NCBI RefSeq assembly: GCF_900142645.1
Contig: NZ_FRBP01000011.1
Span: forward strand, 1-64,000
Direction of reading: 5' to 3'
DNA from: Eubacterium callanderi
GTDB taxonomy: Bacteria > Bacillota > Clostridia > Eubacteriales > Eubacteriaceae
Length of the DNA: 64,000 nt
A program made the position numbers and the translations under genes. This document shows positions 33,685 to 43,108 of the stretch, piece by piece (positions within the stretch are counted from its first letter, which is position 1; each line of letters opens with the position of its first letter). The notes under the pieces were generated by a model. It saw only the letters and a program-made list of their open reading frames with translations, ran no database searches and had not been told where the DNA came from.

Positions 33685-33842
33685 ACAATGGAGAATTAAG
33701 AATTGAGAATGGAGAATTATAGGAACAAAATGCTCTCGCATTTTGAATAAAATAGCGGCCTGCCGGCCGCTGTCTAATCGCTTTTTCGATAGAAAAAGGG
33801 GTCTTAAATTTTCCATTTTCCATTCTCCATTTTCAATTAATC
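33685..33842. repeat. palindromic intergenic element, copy 2
   Basis: Left end (33685-33720) is built of GAGAAT/GGAGAAT words and the right end (33806-33842) of their complements. Three perfect hairpins lie between, each with a 4-base loop: CAAAATGC/GCATTTTG (33726-33733, 33738-33745), AGCGGCC/GGCCGCT (33754-33760, 33765-33771) and CTTTTTC/GAAAAAG (33781-33787, 33792-33798). TAATCGCTTT precedes and AAAGGGGTC follows hairpin 3, as in copy 1. It separates miaB from mutS. Confidence 0.87.
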
Positions 33843-33859
33843 AAGAAAGGGGTGATCAT

Positions 33860-36493
33860 TTGGGCCTGACACCAATGATGCAGCAGTATTTGGAAACCCA
33901 CGAGAAGGTAAAGGACGCGATTTTATTTTTTCGGCTCGGGGATTTTTATGAAATGTTTTTTGACGATGCCTTAAAGGCCTCGAAGGAGCTTGAGATCGCC
34001 TTAACCGGCAGAGATTGTGGACTGGACGAGCGCGCGCCCATGTGCGGGGTGCCTTACCACGCGGCCGAAAGCTATATTACCAAACTGGTGGAAAAAGGCT
34101 ATAAGGTAGCCATCTGCGAACAGATGGAGGACCCCTCGGTGGCAAAGGGGATCGTCAAGCGCGAGATTATCCGGGTGATCTCCCCGGGCACCATCGCTGA
34201 GGGGAAGCTGCTGGAATCAAAAAAGAATAATTATCTGATGTCTCTGTACCAGGAAAAAAACACCATCGGCCTGGCCTATCTGGATATTTCCACCGGAGAC
34301 TTTTTTGTCACGGAAATTTCAGGGAAAAATACGCTGGCGCTGCTGATGGATGAGGTGGGAAAAATTGGCCCCTCGGAAATTTTAGTCAATCCCACGCTTT
34401 TTAAGGACACCGGAACCATTAAAACGCTGGAAGAAAAATTTGGGATTATGACCAATTTATATCCGGCCAGATATTTTGAGTTCAAGGCTTCAGAGTCAAG
34501 GCTCAAGGAGCAGTTTGACGTTTATTCTTTGACAGCTCTGGATCTGGAGCGGCGGGAGCACAGTGTTCGGGCTGCTGGCGCGCTCCTGCGCTATATTGAC
34601 GAGACCCAGAAGCGGGTGCTCACGCATATTAACCATGTATCCTACTATAAGAATGATGAATATATGATTCTGGACCTGTCCACAAGACGCAACCTGGAGC
34701 TGACCGAAACCATACGCTCCGGGGAAAAGAAGGGAAGCCTGCTCTGGGTTTTGGATAAGACGGTCACCGCCATGGGCGGGCGAATGCTGCGAAGATGGCT
34801 GGAAGCGCCGCTGCTCGAAAAAAAGGCCATTGAAGCCCGGCAGGATATGGTGGAGGAGCTTTACCGCCATCCGGGAGCTCTGAAGGATTTAAAGGGCGTT
34901 TTGGGAAAAGTATACGACCTTGAGCGTATCTGCGGGAAAATATCCTTTGGAACCTGTAACCCCAAGGATATGCTGTCGCTTAAGCAGTCTGTTTCTGCCC
35001 TGCCGCTGCTGCAGGCGTTTTTTGCCGGCATTGACGCTCCGGTGTTCAGAAAGCGCTACGGAGAAGCAGATTTGTTAACCGATATTTACGAGCTCATTGA
35101 TGCCAGCATTGATGATAACGCGCCCTTTGCCCTGAAGGATGGCAAGGTCATCAAGCGCGGCTACAATGAGGAGATTGACGGCTACCGCGAGGCCAGCGAA
35201 AAAGGGAAGGACTGGATTCGTGACCTGGAGCTTAAGGAACGGGAGCGCACAGGCATCAAATCACTGAAGGTCAAGTACAACCGTGTGTTTGGCTATTTCA
35301 TTGAGATTACCAAGACTAATCTGGACCAGACCCCCGAGGATTATATCCGTAAACAGACCCTGGCCAACGCAGAGCGCTTTTTCACTCCGGAGCTCAAGGA
35401 AATGGAAACCAGGATTCTCGGCTCAGAGGAGCGGCTGGCGCAGCTGGAATATGAGCTTTTCCAGGATGTCCGGGAAAAAATCATCGCGCAGATCGCCAGA
35501 ATCCAAAAACGGGCCAGAGATGTGGCCGAAATCGATGCCCTGTATTCTCTGGCGCAGGTTGCCATAGCGGGCAACTATGTAAAACCTGAGATCACAAACG
35601 GACCGGAGCTGGAAATCGAAAATGGCCGTCACCCAGTGGTAGAGGAGATCATCGGTATCAATCATTTTGTGACCAACGGCTGCCACTTTGACGGCAAGGA
35701 CCTCCGGATGATGCTGATCACCGGACCCAATATGGCCGGAAAATCCACCTATATCCGCCAGGTAGCAGTCATTGCTCTTATGGCCCAGATTGGTTCCTTT
35801 ATCCCGGCAGACAGCGGGAGAATCGGTATTGTCGACCGTATTTTCACCCGTGTCGGAGCTTCCGATGATCTGGCGACCGGGCAGAGCACCTTTATGGTTG
35901 AGATGACCGAGGTATCCAATATTCTCAAAAACGCCACCCAGGACAGCCTGGTCATTCTGGATGAAATCGGCCGGGGGACCAGCACCTTTGACGGTATCAG
36001 CATTGCCTGGGCGGTGGTGGAATACCTCTGGGACGAGCAGATTATCGGGGCTAAAACGCTTTTTGCCACCCACTATCATGAGCTCACAGAACTCGAGCAT
36101 CTGAAGCCTGGCATCAAAAATTTCAGCATTGGCGTCAGGGAAACCCCGGAGGGGGTGGTCTTTTTAAGAAAGATCAAGCCCGGCAGCGCAGACCAGAGCT
36201 ATGGGATCGAGGTCGCCAGGCTCGCAGGGTTCCCGCCGGCGGTTACCAACCGCGCCAGGGAAATTTTGAATATCCTGGATCAGGGCGAGGACACCTACCG
36301 TGAGGGAATGATCGCGGCTGAAAAACCGTCCTTTGAGAGCGCTCAGATAAATTTCTTCGACAGGATTCCTGCTATGTCAGAAGAAGAAAAAGCAGTGCTC
36401 AACAGTATAAAAGACCTGTCCATAAATGAGATGACCCCAATGGAGGCCATGAATCAGCTTTACGGCCTGCAGAGCAAGCTGAAGGATAATTAA
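33860..36493 (+). CDS. mutS: DNA mismatch repair protein MutS
   Basis: An 877-residue MutS. The start is the TTG at 33860, eight bases after AAGGGG, giving MGLTPMMQQYLETHEKVKDAILFFRLGDFYEMFF, the conserved opening with the mismatch-contacting Phe and Glu; an upstream ATG at 33743 would translate the repeat element. The ATPase domain has GPNMAGKSTYIRQVA and DEIGRGTSTFDG. MutS finds mismatches and recruits MutL, encoded 24 bases downstream. Confidence 0.95.
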   Translation: MGLTPMMQQYLETHEKVKDAILFFRLGDFYEMFFDDALKASKELEIALTGRDCGLDERAPMCGVPYHAAESYITKLVEKGYKVAICEQMEDPSVAKGIVKREIIRVISPGTIAEGKLLESKKNNYLMSLYQEKNTIGLAYLDISTGDFFVTEISGKNTLALLMDEVGKIGPSEILVNPTLFKDTGTIKTLEEKFGIMTNLYPARYFEFKASESRLKEQFDVYSLTALDLERREHSVRAAGALLRYIDETQKRVLTHINHVSYYKNDEYMILDLSTRRNLELTETIRSGEKKGSLLWVLDKTVTAMGGRMLRRWLEAPLLEKKAIEARQDMVEELYRHPGALKDLKGVLGKVYDLERICGKISFGTCNPKDMLSLKQSVSALPLLQAFFAGIDAPVFRKRYGEADLLTDIYELIDASIDDNAPFALKDGKVIKRGYNEEIDGYREASEKGKDWIRDLELKERERTGIKSLKVKYNRVFGYFIEITKTNLDQTPEDYIRKQTLANAERFFTPELKEMETRILGSEERLAQLEYELFQDVREKIIAQIARIQKRARDVAEIDALYSLAQVAIAGNYVKPEITNGPELEIENGRHPVVEEIIGINHFVTNGCHFDGKDLRMMLITGPNMAGKSTYIRQVAVIALMAQIGSFIPADSGRIGIVDRIFTRVGASDDLATGQSTFMVEMTEVSNILKNATQDSLVILDEIGRGTSTFDGISIAWAVVEYLWDEQIIGAKTLFATHYHELTELEHLKPGIKNFSIGVRETPEGVVFLRKIKPGSADQSYGIEVARLAGFPPAVTNRAREILNILDQGEDTYREGMIAAEKPSFESAQINFFDRIPAMSEEEKAVLNSIKDLSINEMTPMEAMNQLYGLQSKLKDN

Positions 36494-36517
36494 GGGCGCG
36501 CAGCCAAGAGGTGAAAC

Positions 36518-38467
36518 ATGAAAATAAAAATGCTCAATAATGAGACCATTAACAAGATCGCGGCCGGGGAAGTGATCGTCAGGCCCGTATCGGTTATTAA
36601 GGAGCTGGTGGAAAACGCCATCGACGCTGATTCCACCCGCGTTTCCGTAGCGGTGGAGAAGGGCGGAAAAACCAGTATCTGCGTGACGGACAACGGTGTT
36701 GGTATTGCCTATAATGAGGTGCCTCTGGCCTTTAAACGTCACGCGACCAGCAAAATATTAAAGATTGAGGACCTCGAAAGCATTGATACCCTTGGCTTCA
36801 GGGGCGAGGCGCTCTCCAGTATTTCGGCCATTTCGCGGGTTCGGATCACCACGAAAACCGCGGAGGAGGAAATCGGCAGCCAAAGCTTTTTTGAGGGCGG
36901 AGCTTTCATTAACCAGCGTGTCTGCACCTATGACCGCGGAACTGAGATTATGGTGACAGACCTCTTTTATAACACGCCTGCCCGCCAGAAGCATCTGCAA
37001 AAGGATAAAAACGAGGAAAAGCTGATCAGGGATATTTTGGAAAAGCTTTCGCTTTCACACCCAGAGATAAGCTTTACCTATATCAGCGACGGACGCGAGG
37101 TATTTAAAACGCTGGGCACTGGAAATCTGAAGGATGTGATCGAGAGCCTGTATGGACGGGACTTTTTTAAAGGGCTCCGGGAGCTGAATGTGGAAAATTC
37201 GCCCATGCGCCTGAGGGGCTATATCAGCGACCTTACCCTGACACGTTCTACCAGAGAAGAACAGATTTTCTTTATCAATAACCGTTTTGTGAAAAACAAG
37301 AGTCTTTCGCGGGCCTTTGAGGACGCTTATGAGGGTTATATGATGGTGCACAAGCACCCGGTCGGCATTGTGTTTATGGATCTGCCCGGCCGCATGCTGG
37401 ATGTCAATATTCATCCGGCAAAAACAGAAATCCAGATTCTCAATGAAAGTCTGGTCTCCATTCTGTTTAAGCAGGGGATACGGGATTGTCTGAAAGCGCA
37501 GAATCTGGTGGTGGATGTGAGCGATGTGACCGCAGCGACGGAACTGCCTGAGGAGACCGCCCGGACAAAGCTTGTGGAGGAGCCAGTCAGCTTTCTGTCA
37601 GGAGAGAGCAAAAACTTTACCCCGGTCGATGAAACAAGTAAGGCACAGGAACATCGCCCGCCCGTGCCTCAGCTGCCAAAAACCAAAGCGGTCCGGCAGG
37701 GAGCTGTAAGGGAGGAAGCAGAGAGACAGACGCAGAAAGTGCCGGCGGTTGAAAAAATGGAGGCGCGTACCCCTGAGCCGGACGTCCCAGAGCCGCTCCC
37801 GGTGTTTACCGAGACCCAGTCCACAGCGGATGAGACGCCAAGGGTTGCCGAGCCTGCCCCAGAATACCCGCGTCGAAAAGGGCCGGATTTCAAAAACGCA
37901 AAAATTATCGGTCAGCTTTTCTCGACCTATATTCTGCTTGAAAAGGGCGATGAGATTATTATGCTTGATCAGCACGCAGCCCATGAGGCCTTTTTATACC
38001 AGGAGCTGAAGGAGCGCTTTGACCAGAAGTCCGATTTTCCGGCCCAGAGCCTCATGGTCCCCCAGCCTGTGGAGATCTCCGTGCGGGAGGCGGACCATTT
38101 TGATGAGCTGCAGCCTGAGCTCATGCGCTATGGATTTGACTGTGACCTTTTTGGCGAAAATACACTTATGGTCCGCAGTGTGCCTATTATTTTGGGAGAA
38201 CCCCAGGATGTATCGCTTTTAAAAGCGTTCATTGAGGGCCGCGTCTATGAGGACGTTTCGGACCCAAGAAATCTTATTGAGCGCATTATTACCATGTCCT
38301 GCAAAGGGGCTGTAAAAGGGCATCAGGAGCTTTCGCGGGAAGAAATCGAGACGCTGCTTGACGGAATGAGCCGTCTGGACAATCCCTATACCTGCCCCCA
38401 TGGCCGGCCGATTATCCTGAAGCTGCGTGAGTATGAGCTTAAAAAATTATTTAAACGGGTGGTATAA
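36518..38467 (+). CDS. mutL: DNA mismatch repair protein MutL
   Basis: A 649-residue GHKL ATPase. N-terminal motifs are IAAGEVIVRPVSVIKELVENAIDAD, VTDNGVGI and DTLGFRGEALSSI. A disordered Pro/Glu/Thr-rich linker (about residues 350-450) joins a C-terminal dimerisation and nuclease domain holding DQHAAHEAFLYQEL, the DQHA(x)2E(x)4E endonuclease motif, and a CPHGRPI metal-binding stretch. So it is probably a nicking MutL, as in bacteria without MutH. It abuts miaA with no gap. Confidence 0.95.
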   Translation: MKIKMLNNETINKIAAGEVIVRPVSVIKELVENAIDADSTRVSVAVEKGGKTSICVTDNGVGIAYNEVPLAFKRHATSKILKIEDLESIDTLGFRGEALSSISAISRVRITTKTAEEEIGSQSFFEGGAFINQRVCTYDRGTEIMVTDLFYNTPARQKHLQKDKNEEKLIRDILEKLSLSHPEISFTYISDGREVFKTLGTGNLKDVIESLYGRDFFKGLRELNVENSPMRLRGYISDLTLTRSTREEQIFFINNRFVKNKSLSRAFEDAYEGYMMVHKHPVGIVFMDLPGRMLDVNIHPAKTEIQILNESLVSILFKQGIRDCLKAQNLVVDVSDVTAATELPEETARTKLVEEPVSFLSGESKNFTPVDETSKAQEHRPPVPQLPKTKAVRQGAVREEAERQTQKVPAVEKMEARTPEPDVPEPLPVFTETQSTADETPRVAEPAPEYPRRKGPDFKNAKIIGQLFSTYILLEKGDEIIMLDQHAAHEAFLYQELKERFDQKSDFPAQSLMVPQPVEISVREADHFDELQPELMRYGFDCDLFGENTLMVRSVPIILGEPQDVSLLKAFIEGRVYEDVSDPRNLIERIITMSCKGAVKGHQELSREEIETLLDGMSRLDNPYTCPHGRPIILKLREYELKKLFKRVV

Positions 38468-39403
38468 ATGACAAAACCAAAGATTGCCGTGCTGGTGGGA
38501 CCCACCGCCTGCGGAAAAACAGACACAGCGGTCGAGCTGGCTAAAAAGCTTGACGGCGAAATCATCTCTGCGGATTCGATGCAGATTTATCGTCAGATGA
38601 CCATTGGCACCGCCAAACCTACTCAGGGAGAAATGCAGGGTATTCCACACCATCTCATCGACTGTGTGGACCCGGATGAAGAGTACAGTGTCGCGCGGTT
38701 TAAGGAGGAAGCCCTCAGGAGAATCGAAGATATTTTATTCCGAGGCAGACAGCCAATCGTGGCAGGAGGAACGGGATTATACATCAATGGGCTTACGATG
38801 CCCTGGGGTTTTCGCGAAAAAGATACAGATGAAAAGGTACGGGAGCGTCTGGCGCGGGAGGTGGAGGAGATGGGCAGGGAGGCGTTTTATGAACGCCTGA
38901 AAGCTGTCGACCCCGTCACAGCAGCGGCCCTGCACCCCAACAATGTCAAGCGTATGATCCGCGCCTATGAAATTTACGAGGTAACCGGAAAGCCTAAATC
39001 CTGTCTGGACATGGAAGCTGCCAAAGAGGAGCTGCCCTACGATTATGTATTGATGGGAATATCCATGGAACGCCCGTTGCTCTACGAGCGTATCAACCGG
39101 CGGATTGATCTCATGGTGAGGGATGGGCTGATAGACGAGGTGAAGTCCCTTTTAGACCAGGGCTATACCGAGGAGCTCCTTTCCATGAAAGCCATTGGCT
39201 ATAAAGAGATTTTCCCTTATCTTAAGGGAGAAATGTCCCTTGAGGAGGCTTTGCATATCCTGAAACGGGATACCCGCCACTTTGCCAAACGCCAACTGAC
39301 GTGGTTTAGAAAGGACCAGCGTATCCGCTGGTTTGAGGTGGAAAACTACGACACAAGGGTGGATATGGCAGAGGACATGAGCGTTTATTTCTCAGTACAC
39401 TGA
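38468..39403 (+). CDS. miaA: tRNA dimethylallyltransferase MiaA
   Basis: A 311-residue enzyme that puts a dimethylallyl group on A37 of tRNAs reading UNN codons. Marks are the P-loop GPTACGKTDTAVELA, SADSMQIYRQMTIGTAKP, and PHHLIDCVDPDEEYSVA. It starts right at the mutL stop, with GGTGG inside mutL as ribosome site, so translation is likely coupled. Its partner miaB is at 32364. Confidence 0.95.
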   Translation: MTKPKIAVLVGPTACGKTDTAVELAKKLDGEIISADSMQIYRQMTIGTAKPTQGEMQGIPHHLIDCVDPDEEYSVARFKEEALRRIEDILFRGRQPIVAGGTGLYINGLTMPWGFREKDTDEKVRERLAREVEEMGREAFYERLKAVDPVTAAALHPNNVKRMIRAYEIYEVTGKPKSCLDMEAAKEELPYDYVLMGISMERPLLYERINRRIDLMVRDGLIDEVKSLLDQGYTEELLSMKAIGYKEIFPYLKGEMSLEEALHILKRDTRHFAKRQLTWFRKDQRIRWFEVENYDTRVDMAEDMSVYFSVH

Positions 39404-39441
39404 AACACGCTTCACTTATCTTTAAGGAATGTTTGGTATCC

Positions 39442-39470
39442 TTAACTCAGGGTATATGAGATGATACAAT
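39442..39470 (+). promoter_or_regulatory. promoter of msrA
   Basis: TTAACT (39442-39447), 17 bases, TACAAT (39465-39470) with an extended TG at 39462-39463. Confidence 0.65.
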
Positions 39471-39490
39471 GATGAAAGGAGTGAACAGTG

Positions 39491-40018
39491 ATGAAAAAAC
39501 TGAGAACAATATATCTGGCCGGCGGATGCTTCTGGGGCCTGGAAAAATTCATGGAAAATATTACCGGCGTGGTGGAAACCCGTGTGGGCTATGCCAACGG
39601 CAACAAGGAAAAACCTACTTATAAAGAGGTCTGCACTGGCCGTACCGGCTTTGCGGAGACCGTAAAGGTCGTCTATGACCCTGGCGTTATCAGCCTGGAG
39701 GCTTTGCTGATTGCTTTTTACAATGTCATAGATCCCACCAGTGTTAACCGACAGGGTCCTGATGTGGGCTCACAATACCGCAGCGGCATCTATTATACCA
39801 ATTCAGATGATTTACCTGTTATTGAGCATGTGACAACCATGACCTTCCGCAGGCTCGGAGGCCGTAAGCCACTCGCGACAGAAATCAAACCTCTGAGAAA
39901 CTTTTATGACGCCGAGGAATACCACCAGAAATATTTGGATAAAAATCCCGGTGGCTACTGCCATATCCCAGAATGGAAAATGGGATATTCACAGGATCGG
40001 GAGCTTCGGGCTTCTTAA
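39491..40018 (+). CDS. msrA: peptide-methionine (S)-S-oxide reductase MsrA
   Basis: A 175-residue enzyme with the catalytic GGCFWGLEKFMENITGV motif near the start and GSQYRSGIYY later. It reduces S-epimers of oxidised methionine in proteins. The ATG at 39491 is preferred; a GTG just before it at 39488 is possible. AAAGGAG lies ahead. No MsrB domain is fused and no obvious C-terminal resolving cysteine pair is seen (one Cys near the end in GGYCHIPEW). Confidence 0.93.
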   Translation: MKKLRTIYLAGGCFWGLEKFMENITGVVETRVGYANGNKEKPTYKEVCTGRTGFAETVKVVYDPGVISLEALLIAFYNVIDPTSVNRQGPDVGSQYRSGIYYTNSDDLPVIEHVTTMTFRRLGGRKPLATEIKPLRNFYDAEEYHQKYLDKNPGGYCHIPEWKMGYSQDRELRAS

Positions 40019-40030
40019 AAAATACAGAAA

Positions 40031-40063
40031 GACAGTGAGAACATGGTTTTCACTGTCTTTTTT
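40031..40063 (+). terminator. intrinsic terminator after msrA
   Basis: GACAGTGA (40031-40038) pairs with TCACTGTC (40050-40057), followed by a T run. Confidence 0.85.
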
Positions 40064-40211
40064 AGTGGCAGGCTTTTTTCGGATCATCATTAAAAAAGTA
40101 GTAGCTGTCAATACCTTGTTTATTTTTTGTTTTGTGTTAAGATAGTATAAAGAAAATTGAAAATCATATAAAGATTGCATAAAAATAACGTAAAAATGAC
40201 GGAGGAATGGA

Positions 40212-41576
40212 ATGAAAATTGTCGTTGTGGGAAATGGTAAAGTCGGCACCACACTGACGGTTCAGCTAGCAAGAGAAGGACACGATATTATTATCGTCGA
40301 CAACGATGAACGGGTTATTGAGAATGTTGTCAATGCCTATGATGTGATGGGAATTTGTGGCAACGGTGGTTCTTACGATGTATTGCAGCAGGCGGGGGTG
40401 GCAACGGCCGATCTTTTTATAGCCGTAACCTCCGGCGATGAGATGAATATTTTAAGCTGCATGCTGGCCAAAAAAATGGGCGCGAAGCACACCATCGCGA
40501 GAGTCCGTAATCCACAGTACACAAAGCTGCTGGTTTACATGAGGGACGAGCTGGGCCTCAGTATGTCCATTAATCCGGAATTTGAGGCGGCCAATGAAAT
40601 TTTTCGTGTCTTAAGGCTGCCGCAGGCTCTGGAGGTTGACTCCTTTTCAAAGGGCAGAGTAGATTTGGTCGCAGTGAGGATTCAGCCAAACTCAAAGCTG
40701 AACGGAAAGGCCATTGCTGAGCTTTCGAACTTTTTTAAGGCCAATATCCTGATCTGCGCGGTTGAGCGCAAGGGTGAGGTGATCATACCGGACGGCGATT
40801 TTGTCATGCAGTGCGGTGATAAAATTTTTATTTCTGCAACCTCTAAAGAGCTGGATCGCTTTTTTAGAGAAACGGGCATTATCAGCCATAAAATCCGCAA
40901 GGTGATGATCATCGGCGGTGGAAAAATTGCCTATTATCTGGCCAGACAGCTCATAAGCCTGAAGGTCAATGTCAAGATTATCGAGCTGAATAAGCAGAGG
41001 AGCCGGGAGCTCAGTGAGCTCTTGCCAAAGGCGACCGTGGTCTATGGAGACGGGACAGACCAGGCGGTTTTAACCGAGGAGGGGATCCGCAATGTGGACG
41101 CCTGTGTGGCGCTGACCGATAACGACGAGGAAAACATTATTCTTTCCATGTACGCAGGCACCCAGAAGGTTGAAAAGATTATTACCAAGGTCAACCGGAT
41201 TCCGCTGCTCAAGATTATGCAGGATGTGGGGATCGAGAGTGTTATCTCGCCTAAAATGCTGACGGCCAACCATATTGTCCGCTATGTAAGGGCCATGGAG
41301 ACCACAGAGGATAACAGTATCCGTACCCTGTATAAAATTGTCGACGGGCAGGCCGAGGCCATCGAATTTCCGGTAACACGGGATTCGGGCTTTGTGGGCC
41401 ACCCTCTTCGCGAGCTCAATATCCGTAAAAACAACCTGATTGCCTGTATTATCCGAAAGGGGCGCATTATTTTTCCGAACGGTGATGCTGTCATGGAAAC
41501 GGGGGATAATGTGGTGGTGGTCACCACGACACAGAGCCTGAAGCATCTTAAGGACATACTGGACAGCAGGGAATAG
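40212..41576 (+). CDS. trkA: Trk potassium uptake regulatory subunit TrkA
   Basis: A 454-residue peripheral protein with two repeated RCK units. Each begins with a Rossmann NAD-binding loop (VVGNGKVGTTLTVQL near residue 5; IIGGGKIAYYLARQL near residue 233) and ends with a TrkA-C domain. It gates the TrkH channel in response to nucleotides. A GGAGGAA site precedes the ATG. trkH follows after 9 bases. Confidence 0.95.
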   Translation: MKIVVVGNGKVGTTLTVQLAREGHDIIIVDNDERVIENVVNAYDVMGICGNGGSYDVLQQAGVATADLFIAVTSGDEMNILSCMLAKKMGAKHTIARVRNPQYTKLLVYMRDELGLSMSINPEFEAANEIFRVLRLPQALEVDSFSKGRVDLVAVRIQPNSKLNGKAIAELSNFFKANILICAVERKGEVIIPDGDFVMQCGDKIFISATSKELDRFFRETGIISHKIRKVMIIGGGKIAYYLARQLISLKVNVKIIELNKQRSRELSELLPKATVVYGDGTDQAVLTEEGIRNVDACVALTDNDEENIILSMYAGTQKVEKIITKVNRIPLLKIMQDVGIESVISPKMLTANHIVRYVRAMETTEDNSIRTLYKIVDGQAEAIEFPVTRDSGFVGHPLRELNIRKNNLIACIIRKGRIIFPNGDAVMETGDNVVVVTTTQSLKHLKDILDSRE

Positions 41577-41585
41577 GACGGCAAT

Positions 41586-43031
41586 ATGAATTATCGAATG
41601 GTTTTTTACGTCATTGGGAATATGATGAAGAGCGAGGCGGCGCTGATGCTGCTGGCAATCATTGTGGCGCTTGTCTACGGAGAGGCCGACACCATTGTCT
41701 GGTTTGTTATTCCCATGTTCATACTGGTATCCCTTGGCTTTATACTCAGCAATAAAATGCCGGAATACCGGAATTTTTATGCCCGAGAGGGGTTTGTGGT
41801 GGTGGCGCTTTCATGGCTTGTCATGTCCTTTTTTGGTGGGCTGCCATTCTTTTTAAGCGGCCAGATCCCCTCGCTGGTCGACAGCTTTTTTGAAGCAGTT
41901 TCGGGTTTTACCACAACCGGCTCCACCATTTTGACGAACATAGAGGCCCTGCCCAACAGCATGCTGTTCTGGCGCAGCTTTACCCACTGGATCGGCGGCA
42001 TGGGGATACTGGTTTTTGTCCTGACCATCATGCCGAAAACAGAAGGGAATTCCATCTATCTCATGCGGGCGGAAATGCCCGGCACCTCTGTGGAAAAGCT
42101 GGTTTCCAAGGTGCGTCCGACAGTGCGGATTCTGTATGGGATTTATCTGGGAATGACAATCCTGCTGATCATTTTGCTGGTTATCGGGGGTATGCCACTG
42201 TTCGACAGCATTATCAACGCTATGGGGACAGCCGGTACAGGCGGATATTCTTTAAAGAATGACAGCATTGCCTATTACAACAGCGCTTATATTGATGTGG
42301 TCCTGACAATTTTTATGCTCATGTTCGCTGTGAATTTTAATCTTTACCATCTGGTGTTCATTAAAAAGGGAAAAGACTTTTTCAAAAGCGAGGAGCTTCG
42401 CTGGTTTATTGGCATTGTGGCAGTGGCCATTGCGCTGATTACCATTGATCTTCTGCCGCAGTATGGAAACCGTGTTTTGGAGACGCTGAGGTATTCATCC
42501 TTTCAGGTTGCCTCTATTATCACAACGACGGGCTTCGCCACGACCAATTTTGACTTGTGGCCGAGCTTTTCAAAATATATTCTGCTTTTCCTGATGTTTG
42601 TCGGCGCCTGCGCCGGTTCCACCGGCGGTGGGATCAAGGTTTCGCGCTGGCTGATTATTGTTAAGACAGCGGCCAATGAGCTTAAAAAAATGATCCGTCC
42701 CCGCCAGGTCACAACAGTCAAATTTGAGGACAAGCCTCTGGGAGCGCAGGTGGTTGCCAGTGTTTACACCTATCTGGCTGTTTATATTCTGATCTTTGCG
42801 GCTTCGTTGCTGGTGCTTTCCCTTGACCAGTATGATTTTCTGACAAACTTTTCAGCGGTAGCGACCTGTATTAATAATGTCGGCCCGGGCTTTAACGCCA
42901 TTGGGCCCATTGAGAATTTTTCGGATTTTTCAGTGGTATCCAAGCTGGTGCTCTGTTTTAACATGCTGGCTGGACGCCTTGAAATCTTTCCGATTTTAAT
43001 GCTGTTTGCACCACACACATGGAAAAACTAA
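41586..43031 (+). CDS. trkH: Trk potassium uptake channel subunit TrkH
   Basis: A 481-residue membrane protein with the four pore-loop repeats of Trk/Ktr channels: VSGFTTTGSTIL, MGTAGTGGYSL, IITTTGFATTNF and INNVGPGFNAIGP, each with the selectivity-filter glycine. It conducts K+ into the cell and is controlled by TrkA. It ends 10 bases before a strong two-way terminator. Confidence 0.95.
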   Translation: MNYRMVFYVIGNMMKSEAALMLLAIIVALVYGEADTIVWFVIPMFILVSLGFILSNKMPEYRNFYAREGFVVVALSWLVMSFFGGLPFFLSGQIPSLVDSFFEAVSGFTTTGSTILTNIEALPNSMLFWRSFTHWIGGMGILVFVLTIMPKTEGNSIYLMRAEMPGTSVEKLVSKVRPTVRILYGIYLGMTILLIILLVIGGMPLFDSIINAMGTAGTGGYSLKNDSIAYYNSAYIDVVLTIFMLMFAVNFNLYHLVFIKKGKDFFKSEELRWFIGIVAVAIALITIDLLPQYGNRVLETLRYSSFQVASIITTTGFATTNFDLWPSFSKYILLFLMFVGACAGSTGGGIKVSRWLIIVKTAANELKKMIRPRQVTTVKFEDKPLGAQVVASVYTYLAVYILIFAASLLVLSLDQYDFLTNFSAVATCINNVGPGFNAIGPIENFSDFSVVSKLVLCFNMLAGRLEIFPILMLFAPHTWKN

Positions 43032-43040
43032 AAACAAATA

Positions 43041-43072
43041 AAAAGCATGGACTTGGGGGAGTCCATGCTTTT
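43041..43072. terminator. bidirectional terminator between trkH and encapsulin
   Basis: A perfect 13-bp stem, AAAAGCATGGACT (43041-43053) with its complement at 43060-43072, flanked by A and T runs. It can serve trkH on the plus strand and the encapsulin gene on the minus strand. Confidence 0.9.
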
Positions 43073-43108
43073 TTAATCTTTAAGGGAAAGTAGTATGCTA
43101 AATTTAAG

